This document shows, in pieces, positions 6,237 to 10,771 of a DNA stretch of 10,771 bases. This DNA comes from CBDTTM01 sp965363355 (GTDB lineage Bacteria; Bacillota; Negativicutes; Selenomonadales; Selenomonadaceae), in the NCBI GenBank assembly GCA_965363355.1, contig CBDTTM010000081.1, positions 1-10,771 of the forward strand, in the 5' to 3' direction. How positions within the stretch are numbered: the first letter of the stretch is position 1; every line of letters starts with the position of its first letter. Made by a program: the position numbers and the translations under genes. Below the pieces are notes generated by a model that saw nothing but the letters and a program-made list of their open reading frames with translations, was not told the origin of the DNA and made no database searches.

Positions 6237-6650
6237 ATGGATATTGTGAATTTAGAACGTCAGCATAAGGAAGTATATGCATTGGTAGAAGAAATTCGGT
6301 CGTATGATAAAACGAGTGCAGCGGATCATGCACCTGCTATAGCTAAGTCTTTGGCACAGCTCTCTGGCATCATCAAGATGCATCTGCTCTCAGAGGATAA
6401 ATTCCTCTACCCAGCGCTGAAGCAGCATGCGGATGATAAAGTCAGAACGACAGCAGTTGCTTTTGATGAAGAGATGCAAGCCTTGGCTAAAGCGTTTGAA
6501 ACGTATAAAGCCAAATACATCATCGCGAGCAAAATCGTGCAGAATACAGAAGAGTTTCTGGTAGAAACCAAAGATGTTTTTGCTACACTGGAAAAAAGAA
6601 TGCGAAAAGAAGACCAGGAACTGTATCCGCTATTGAAGACCTTGGCGTAA
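6237..6650 (+). CDS. Hemerythrin-like HHE-domain protein
   Basis: A 137-residue cytoplasmic four-helix protein of the hemerythrin HHE family. Members bind a non-haem di-iron centre and act in oxygen, nitric oxide or iron handling. Visible candidate ligands are His10 (ERQH), the pair His49/Glu53 in HLLSEDKFLYP, and Glu125 in RMRKEDQELYP. The His normally four residues before that Glu is Arg121. The His expected in the third helix, near DEEMQ (77-81), is also absent, so the metal site is reduced compared with classic hemerythrins. Many distant HHE proteins are like this. ATG 6237 follows GAGAGG (6221-6226) at a rather long spacing of 10 bases. It is divergent from the esterase gene. A CRP/FNR/Rex-like site upstream suggests control by redox state or respiration. 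Confidence 0.8.
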   Translation: MDIVNLERQHKEVYALVEEIRSYDKTSAADHAPAIAKSLAQLSGIIKMHLLSEDKFLYPALKQHADDKVRTTAVAFDEEMQALAKAFETYKAKYIIASKIVQNTEEFLVETKDVFATLEKRMRKEDQELYPLLKTLA

Positions 6651-6665
6651 AATGTTTTTATAAAG

Positions 6666-6721
6666 ACTTCCCCCTTGATAGAGTTGTACGGTATATGGTA
6701 CAATGTCATTGAGGGGGGAGT
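6666..6721 (+). promoter_or_regulatory. Toxin-antitoxin operator/promoter in a 24-bp inverted repeat
   Basis: The arms 6666-6689 and 6698-6721 are complementary at 22 of 24 positions, counting five G-U pairs. Inside are TTGATA (6675-6680), an 18-bp spacer and an extended -10 TGGTACAAT (6696-6704). The TGTACG and GGTACA motifs have a centre-to-centre distance of 12 bp, the spacing known for TGTACA motifs in the E. coli yefM-yoeB operator. The right arm also carries the antitoxin ribosome binding site, GGGGGGAG (6713-6720). Confidence 0.65.
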
Positions 6722-6724
6722 GCT

Positions 6725-6982
6725 ATGTTAGCCGCAAATTTTTCTACAGTCAGAAAAAATTTCAAAAGATATTGTGATACCGCCAATCAAGATTTAGAAA
6801 CAGTTATTATTACACGAAAAGAAGGTGGTAATGCTGTTTTGATGTCAGAGGCTGAATACAATAATATTATGGAAAATTTATTTGTGCGCAGTAATCAAGA
6901 GTCTTATTCTAGGTTAAAAGAATCAATGGAGCAGTTGAAAATAGGGCAAGCTGCTATACGGAAGCTTGATTCTGATGAATAA
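6725..6982 (+). CDS. yefM: YefM-family antitoxin (type II toxin-antitoxin)
   Basis: An 85-residue protein of the Phd/YefM family. The N-terminal DNA-binding and dimerisation part is characteristic: NFSTVRKNFKRYCD followed by VIITRKEGGNAVLMSEAEYNNIMENLF. The C-terminal third (about 55-85; RLKESMEQLKIGQAAIRKLDSDE) is the charged region that wraps around and neutralises the YoeB toxin. ATG 6725 follows a very strong purine-rich ribosome binding site at 6713-6720. The gene overlaps the toxin start by 8 bases, so the two are translationally coupled. By analogy with the family, the antitoxin, alone or with toxin, represses its own promoter through the TGTAC motifs just upstream. Confidence 0.93.
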   Translation: MLAANFSTVRKNFKRYCDTANQDLETVIITRKEGGNAVLMSEAEYNNIMENLFVRSNQESYSRLKESMEQLKIGQAAIRKLDSDE

Positions 6983-7232
6983 GATTTTTACCGATAATAG
7001 TTGGGCTGATTATTGCTATTGGCAAATAAATGATAAAAAATTATTGAAGAAAATTAATGAATTGATTAAAGATATTGAGCGTAATGGAAATGAAGGAATT
7101 GGAAAACCAGAACCATTGAAATATGATTTGGATGGTTTATGGAGCCGGCGAATATCGCCAGAACATCGTTTGATTTATAAAATCGATATAGAAAATATTT
7201 ATATCTTGCAATGCAGAGGCCATTATTGCTGA
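6975..7232 (+). CDS. yoeB: YoeB-family mRNA interferase toxin
   Basis: An 85-residue RelE/YoeB-superfamily toxin that cuts mRNA at the ribosomal A site. It aligns with E. coli YoeB almost without gaps: SWADYCYWQ, KKINELIKDIERN, GKPEPLKYDLDGLWSRRISPEHRLIY and CRGHY. The catalytic residues known from E. coli, Glu46, Arg65, His83 and Tyr84, are all present at the same positions, so the toxin looks active. One extra Cys follows the usual terminal Tyr. An in-frame TTG at 6966 exists, but ATG 6975 gives the family's normal N-terminus and the usual overlap with the antitoxin stop codon at 6980-6982. I see no convincing terminator directly after it. Confidence 0.95.
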   Translation: MNKIFTDNSWADYCYWQINDKKLLKKINELIKDIERNGNEGIGKPEPLKYDLDGLWSRRISPEHRLIYKIDIENIYILQCRGHYC

Positions 7233-7294
7233 ATTTTTTTAGGTTTAGCATTTAGGCAGTGATAAGAAAATACTTGGAATTTGACATTTTTACC

Positions 7295-7323
7295 TTGAAA
7301 GAGCAGAAAATTCGGAATATAAT
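7295..7323 (+). promoter_or_regulatory. Promoter of the small membrane protein gene
   Basis: TTGAAA (7295-7300), a 17-bp spacer and TATAAT (7318-7323) make a near-consensus sigma-70 promoter. The start codon is 24 bases downstream of the -10 box, giving a very short leader. Confidence 0.75.
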
Positions 7324-7347
7324 AGAAGTATAAGAGGAGATGGTAGT

Positions 7348-7566
7348 ATGTTGAAAAATTACCCTGCTACGAATCTGTTTTTGATATTTTTCCTTATGTT
7401 CGTGGTTCTTCTTTTTATTTCGCCAGTTATAGGAGCGTGGAATGTTTATTTTGAGATCGTACTGGATATCTTCACTTTTATAACGAAGATTGCAAGCGTA
7501 TTCTTTTTTGTCTTTGCAAGTGTAGAACTAATCGGTTCGATTCATTTCAGAAAACATATCCACTAG
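7348..7566 (+). CDS. Small two-helix membrane protein of unknown function
   Basis: I do not recognise this 72-residue protein. It contains two hydrophobic segments, about residues 8-29 (NLFLIFFLMFVVLLFISPVIG) and 36-63 (interrupted near TFITK), and ends in a basic tail, HFRKHIH. With no signal peptidase site, it probably stays in the inner membrane as a hairpin. It is supported as a real gene by a near-consensus promoter, the ribosome binding site AGAGGAG (7333-7339) eight bases before ATG 7348, and a strong terminator 11 bases after the stop codon. It is therefore a single-gene transcription unit. It lies downstream of a toxin-antitoxin pair, but its separate promoter argues against being part of it. 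Confidence 0.7.
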   Translation: MLKNYPATNLFLIFFLMFVVLLFISPVIGAWNVYFEIVLDIFTFITKIASVFFFVFASVELIGSIHFRKHIH

Positions 7567-7577
7567 TTTCATCTTTT

Positions 7578-7611
7578 GAGCCTGTTTTATCAAATAACAG
7601 GCTCTTTTTTT
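7578..7611 (+). terminator. Rho-independent terminator after the small membrane protein
   Basis: GAGCCTGTT (7578-7586) pairs perfectly with AACAGGCTC (7596-7604) around a 9-base loop and is followed by seven T (7605-7611). It closes the single-gene unit. Confidence 0.92.
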
Positions 7612-7945
7612 ATGCCAGTAAAATAATGGAATGAATATTGGAAATGTCAGTAAATTCATTGATTCTAAAGTGTTTTTGCGTAAAAATAAATTCAATTGCT
7701 ATACTTTAGCATAGTGACAATATGGGCGCGAAAGTTTATTCTAAAAATATGTTTGAGCGATTTTTGATGGTTTGGGGACAATCAAAATACGATAAAAAAC
7801 CACATGCTATCGAGACGACGTCATATTTGATTTTTTGCGGTATAAGCTAAAGAAAACCGATTAACATGAATGGTTTTTATCTGAATATAAGTGGAAATGG
7901 TAGATCGATTTTGTTGTGATTTATCTAAGATAAGGAGGGATTTCA
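7612..7945 (+). promoter_or_regulatory. Gene-free leader region of the PAS-GGDEF-HD-GYP gene
   Basis: These 334 A/T-rich bases hold no credible gene. A possible promoter is TTGCGT (7676-7681), an 18-bp spacer and TATACT (7700-7705). The -10 box is flanked by the inverted repeat TGCTA/TAGCA (7697-7701 and 7707-7711). If it is used, the mRNA leader is about 235 bases. The leader could form several hairpins: TTTTGAT with ATCAAAA (7762-7768/7781-7787), the competing pair TGGTTT with AAACCA (7768-7773/7797-7802), and AAAACC with GGTTTT (7853-7858/7872-7877) followed by TAT. I do not recognise a known c-di-GMP riboswitch. The only other clear signal is the ribosome binding site AAGGAGGG at 7932-7939. 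Confidence 0.4.
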
Positions 7946-9352
7946 TTGTTAAATAAGGAGTTCGATCATCAAAAAAAGATGAGTAATAATATTTGGAAGT
8001 TAGTACCGGATTTATTACTGCATATAAGAATCGATGGAACTTTCTTGGCGTATAATCAACCCAAAAACATGGAACTATATCTCCCCCCTGATTTGTTTGT
8101 CGGGAAAAAAATACAGCAGATATTTCCATTGGACATAGCGTTAGAAGCAATTGGAAAAATTGAATTGGCGATAAAAAATGATAGCATAGAACGCTTAGAG
8201 TATAAATTATCTGCAAAAAAGGAGTTTGAATATTACGAGGCGCGTTTTGTTAAATATACAATAGATACCGTATTGGTGATTGTAAGGGATGTAACGGATA
8301 ATATTCGGCTGAAAATGCAGTTAGAGGCTATACGCACGCATGATAAGCTGACCGGTGCTTTAAATAGGAATTATTTTGAAGAATATATCCAGCATATAGC
8401 AAGGAAAAACTACAATATAATGGTTTGTGATATTGATGGCTTGAAATTCATCAATGACAGTAAAGGGCATTTGGTCGGTGATGAACTCATTAAGCTGGCG
8501 AGCAGGCTCATAAAAAACAATCTAGCTCCCGGCGATAAGCTCTTTCGTTTTGGCGGGGATGAATTTGTAATATTCTCACCGAATGATAAGATGGAGAAAT
8601 TATATAAAGACATTAAACTTTCCTTGGATAAGTTCAATGAAAAGGAACATTGTTTTTTTCTTAGCATCTCTATTGGCTGGGGGCATGTTGCCGAGGATGG
8701 CGATGTCACCAAAGCGTTTGAGATTGCAGATCAGAATATGTACAAGGAGAAATTAGCACAAGGAATATCGGTTAAAACAAAGTTAGTTGAGCCGATGTTG
8801 AAACAACTCAAAATCAATAATTGCAAATTATATATAAATATTCAATTGATGAAAAAAATTTTGGGATTGTTTTTGCGGTCGTATCCGTTGTCTAAATACC
8901 AAGCAAATAAAATCTATCGTTTGATTGATGTCCATGATATTGGTTCGACGAGTATAAGTCATCAAGAATTATTGTTTTCCAAAAAAACATTGTCCCTCAT
9001 GGAGAAAAAAGAAATTTATCGGCATAGTGAAGTAGGTTTTCGCATATTGAATTTGTCTTCGCGTTATATGGACATTGCCGATTTGGTTTTAAAGCATCAT
9101 GAAAATTGGAATGGCAGTGGCTATCCTTTAGGTTTGAAACGGATGCAGATTCCCGTGGAGTGCCGGATTTTTCGTCTGATCGATAGCTTTCAGTCAATCA
9201 TTTCCGTCCGGCCGTATCGGACTACATTCTTATATGAAAATGCGATTATGGAAATACAAGAACATAAGGGGAATTTATATGATCCTGAATTGACTAAATT
9301 ATTTTTGCAGGTGGTTACGGAAAATAAAGACACTATTTTGAATTATAATTGA
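7946..9352 (+). CDS. PAS-GGDEF-HD-GYP cyclic-di-GMP signalling protein
   Basis: A 468-residue cytoplasmic protein with no transmembrane helix. Residues about 15-118 resemble a PAS sensor domain (VPDLLLHIRIDGTFLAYN...VLVIVRDVTD). Residues about 129-275 are a GGDEF domain with HDKLTGALNR, DIDGLKFINDSKGH (162-175) and an intact GGDEF at 203-207, so cyclic-di-GMP synthesis is likely. The inhibitory RxxD site is APGD (194-197), hence probably lost. Residues about 300-455 resemble HD-GYP phosphodiesterases: HDIGS (330-334), HSEVG (360-364), HHENWNGSGYP (384-394), Asp413 and RPYR (422-425). Two features of active enzymes are altered: the usual Lys of HDIGK is Ser334, and no His is seen in the first helix. 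Breakdown activity may be reduced. TTG 7946 is chosen over ATG 7979 because AAGGAGGG lies six bases before it. It is monocistronic, with a terminator right after. Confidence 0.87.
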   Translation: MLNKEFDHQKKMSNNIWKLVPDLLLHIRIDGTFLAYNQPKNMELYLPPDLFVGKKIQQIFPLDIALEAIGKIELAIKNDSIERLEYKLSAKKEFEYYEARFVKYTIDTVLVIVRDVTDNIRLKMQLEAIRTHDKLTGALNRNYFEEYIQHIARKNYNIMVCDIDGLKFINDSKGHLVGDELIKLASRLIKNNLAPGDKLFRFGGDEFVIFSPNDKMEKLYKDIKLSLDKFNEKEHCFFLSISIGWGHVAEDGDVTKAFEIADQNMYKEKLAQGISVKTKLVEPMLKQLKINNCKLYINIQLMKKILGLFLRSYPLSKYQANKIYRLIDVHDIGSTSISHQELLFSKKTLSLMEKKEIYRHSEVGFRILNLSSRYMDIADLVLKHHENWNGSGYPLGLKRMQIPVECRIFRLIDSFQSIISVRPYRTTFLYENAIMEIQEHKGNLYDPELTKLFLQVVTENKDTILNYN

Positions 9353-9390
9353 TAAAGGCTCACCGCAAGATTAACTGCGGCGAGCCTTTA
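9353..9390. terminator. Bidirectional terminator between the signalling protein and the exporter
   Basis: TAAAGGCTC (9353-9361) pairs with GAGCCTTTA (9382-9390). After one A-C mismatch, CCGCA pairs with TGCGG (9363-9367/9376-9380), leaving an 8-base loop. It starts directly after the stop codon at 9352. The T run is short on both strands, but the stem is the most GC-rich in the window. It lies 68 bases past the stop of the convergent exporter gene. Confidence 0.8.
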
Positions 9391-9457
9391 ATAAAATATA
9401 TTGGATTCAAGCATTAGAAGTTGAACTGAGGAGAGCATTTTAAACAGGTTGATAGAA

Positions 9458-10534
9458 TCAAGATGCTTCGACGCTTTGATAAAGCAGGCGTTTTGCCTGC
9501 CTTGTCGCCCATTTGATTTCGTTGGCGGTCAGGGCAATCTCCAACAAGTCATGGAGGTAGTAGCTGTCCTTGAGTTTTGGCTGCCAAGGCTCGATGGCTT
9601 GGGTGAGGCTGTCCCAGTAATCTTCACTGATTTTTTCCGGTTCGGCACTGTGCCCATCGGCAATGATGGAGCGAAGTTTGCCATTGAGGCGAACAACGAT
9701 CGTACAGCCGCTTTCTAAAATGGCGAGGATGGCCCTGAATTCGTCATTGGCGGGAGCGTTTTTATTGGTTTGCATCCTTTCGAGCCTCGTTGGCAGGATA
9801 TCGAAGATGCGATCGCCTTTGTTGACAATGGATTCGTTGTATTCGATGAGTTTTTGGGCCAGATCAATCCATTCTTGTTTTTGCTGAGGTGCAGCATTTA
9901 GCATATTTCGTTCTCGCCCAAGCAGCTCAAGCAGCGCCCGGGCCTGTTTATTGAGTTTGTAGACCCGGTTTTGTTGTTCAACATCTGCGTGGAAATCACT
10001 GCCGTCAAGACCGACATAATCTTGTACGGCACGGCAAAAATAGAGAACGGAAGCTTCGTTGCTTTGTCGCAGTTTTTCTTTGAGCTGTTCGGTGTAACGA
10101 GGCGGCCATAATACGATGTTGATGAACATGGCTGAACCGAGTCCGACGAAAATGACGGCGGTTCTTGAAAGGGCATGAAAGAAGAATTCTTCCGTACTAG
10201 AGCTCAGAACAAAGAGTGCGGCGACGATACCCATGGTGATGCCGCTGTGGAGGTTGAACTTGATATAAAGCGGAATGAGCAAGACGACGATGAGTCCAGC
10301 GGACAAGGGGTTCACGCCGAGGAAATAGCCGAAGAAGAAACCGGCGAGTACGCCGATTATATGGACTAAAAGCTGGTCTTTGGCGGCGGTATAGGTCAAG
10401 AATATAGAGGGTTGCATATTGATGACGGCGGAGACTGCACCGAAAAAAGCAGGCTCCAAGCCGAGGTATTTACAGCAAGTCATGGTCAGGGCAACGGCTA
10501 TGCCGGTTTTGATTACGCGAGCTCCGATTTTCAA
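9458..10534 (-). CDS. Aromatic acid exporter family protein (ArAE_1 / FUSC-like)
   Basis: A 358-residue membrane protein. The N-terminal half, residues about 5-140, holds about six hydrophobic helices beginning IGARVIKTGIAVALTMTCCKYLGLEPAFFGAVSAVINMQPS, which is the pattern of ArAE_1 (YqjA/YgaE-like) proteins of Bacillota. The charged, helical C-terminal half (about 145-358) matches the soluble domain attached to this family. The FUSC/ArAE superfamily is associated with efflux of aromatic carboxylic acids, but the substrate of most ArAE_1 members is unproven. The start is TTG at 10534-10532 on the minus strand, preceded by AAGGAGG with seven bases of spacing. The ribosome binding site is in a small inverted repeat, AAGGAG/CTCCTT. 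I see no copy of the AGTTGC operator upstream, so it is not clearly part of the left-hand regulon, though its proposed role would fit with it. Confidence 0.85.
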   Translation of the reverse strand: MKIGARVIKTGIAVALTMTCCKYLGLEPAFFGAVSAVINMQPSIFLTYTAAKDQLLVHIIGVLAGFFFGYFLGVNPLSAGLIVVLLIPLYIKFNLHSGITMGIVAALFVLSSSTEEFFFHALSRTAVIFVGLGSAMFINIVLWPPRYTEQLKEKLRQSNEASVLYFCRAVQDYVGLDGSDFHADVEQQNRVYKLNKQARALLELLGRERNMLNAAPQQKQEWIDLAQKLIEYNESIVNKGDRIFDILPTRLERMQTNKNAPANDEFRAILAILESGCTIVVRLNGKLRSIIADGHSAEPEKISEDYWDSLTQAIEPWQPKLKDSYYLHDLLEIALTANEIKWATRQAKRLLYQSVEAS

Positions 10535-10703
10535 AAGGAGACCTCCTTGTATAGGTTTTCTGCAAGTATATATAATTTTATCTTTTGCGGATGGTCATAT
10601 AAGGATATCTTTCTCTGGAAATATGGGAATATCCTGCTGCGCTCAATGCCATTTATAACGATAGGGCACTCAATGCAAAGATATTTTCTTTTTGTGCATA
10701 AAA
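10535..10703. other. Intergenic region upstream of the exporter
   Basis: No gene is visible. For the minus-strand exporter, possible -10 boxes are TATACT (10570-10565) and TAAAAT (10580-10575), but neither has a good -35 at the right distance. There is a direct repeat CTCAATGC at 10642-10649 and 10669-10676 (27-bp period), and an inverted pair GGATAT/ATATCC at 10603-10608 and 10629-10634. Their meaning is unknown. Confidence 0.35.
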
Positions 10704-10734
10704 ATTGCGCAGCAGTTGAAAACTGCTACGCAAT
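10704..10734 (-). terminator. Hairpin terminator, probably for a minus-strand gene entering from the right
   Basis: ATTGCG (10704-10709) pairs with CGCAAT (10729-10734), and AGCAGTT (10711-10717) pairs with AACTGCT (10721-10727), with one C-A mismatch and a GAA loop. On the minus strand it is followed by TTTTATGC and further T-poor sequence; on the plus strand by no T run. It therefore fits a minus-strand transcript better. Confidence 0.6.
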
Positions 10735-10739
10735 AGAGT

Positions 10740-10771
10740 TTACAATAATGGAGAAATATCAGTCCAAGGGA
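10740..10771 (-). CDS. Possible C-terminal end of a minus-strand gene (5' partial)
   Basis: On the minus strand one frame enters from the window edge and reads PWTDISPLL before TAA at 10742-10740. The terminator hairpin begins six bases later, the usual spacing for a gene end. Nothing can be said about function from nine residues, and the frame is too short to prove coding. The hairpin is the main support. Confidence 0.3.
   Translation of the reverse strand, partial: PWTDISPLL

Noticed and set aside
6966..6974. An upstream TTG start for YoeB
   Set aside because: ATG 6975 gives the exact family N-terminus and places all four catalytic residues at the same positions as in E. coli YoeB.
7225..7250. 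A T-run and weak inverted repeat (GCTGAA/TTTAGC) just after YoeB, possible terminator
   Set aside because: The T run is inside the loop, the stem is six pairs with one G-U, and no T tract follows it.
7612..7945. A known c-di-GMP riboswitch in front of the GGDEF gene
   Set aside because: I looked for the conserved GEMM blocks and do not see them in the right order. Only generic hairpins are present.

Overview
The window looks like a chromosomal segment of a low-to-moderate GC member of the Bacillota. It has strong purine-rich ribosome binding sites, TTG starts, and genes closed by hairpin terminators. The style suggests an anaerobic lineage such as the Negativicutes, but that placement is inference from protein style and not proof.

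Left half (1-6100). The tail of a probable MarR-family regulator ends at 94 and is closed by a strong terminator. It is followed by an MFS transporter (323-1528), an amidohydrolase-2/ACMSD-type protein (1695-2735) and a second MFS transporter (2817-4001). Convergent to these is a secreted alpha/beta-hydrolase (esterase-like) carrying C-terminal Sel1 repeats (4112-6001, minus strand). Four copies of one palindromic site of the form TAGTTGC-N4-(A/G)CAA(C/T) lie at the promoters of MFS 1, the amidohydrolase and the esterase. They sit at or just after the -10 element, as expected for a repressor operator. The truncated MarR protein next door is the obvious candidate regulator. I read this as one regulon: an ester is cleaved outside the membrane, the product is imported, processed by the amidohydrolase-like enzyme, and a second transporter moves a substrate or product. 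The amidohydrolase lacks several canonical metal or catalytic residues, so its reaction may be unusual.

Middle (6100-7620). A hemerythrin-like HHE protein (6237-6650) has a CRP/FNR/Rex-like palindrome centred exactly 41.5 bp upstream of its predicted start point. A complete YefM-YoeB type II toxin-antitoxin pair follows (6725-7232) with a TGTAC-type operator. Next is a two-helix membrane miniprotein (7348-7566) with its own promoter and terminator.

Right half (7620-10771). A gene-free leader of about 330 bp precedes a PAS-GGDEF-HD-GYP signalling protein (7946-9352). A shared terminator hairpin separates it from a convergent aromatic-acid-exporter (ArAE_1) family protein (9458-10534, minus strand). 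At the right edge a hairpin and a short open frame suggest the end of another minus-strand gene.

I saw no tRNA, rRNA, CRISPR array, insertion sequence or phage gene.
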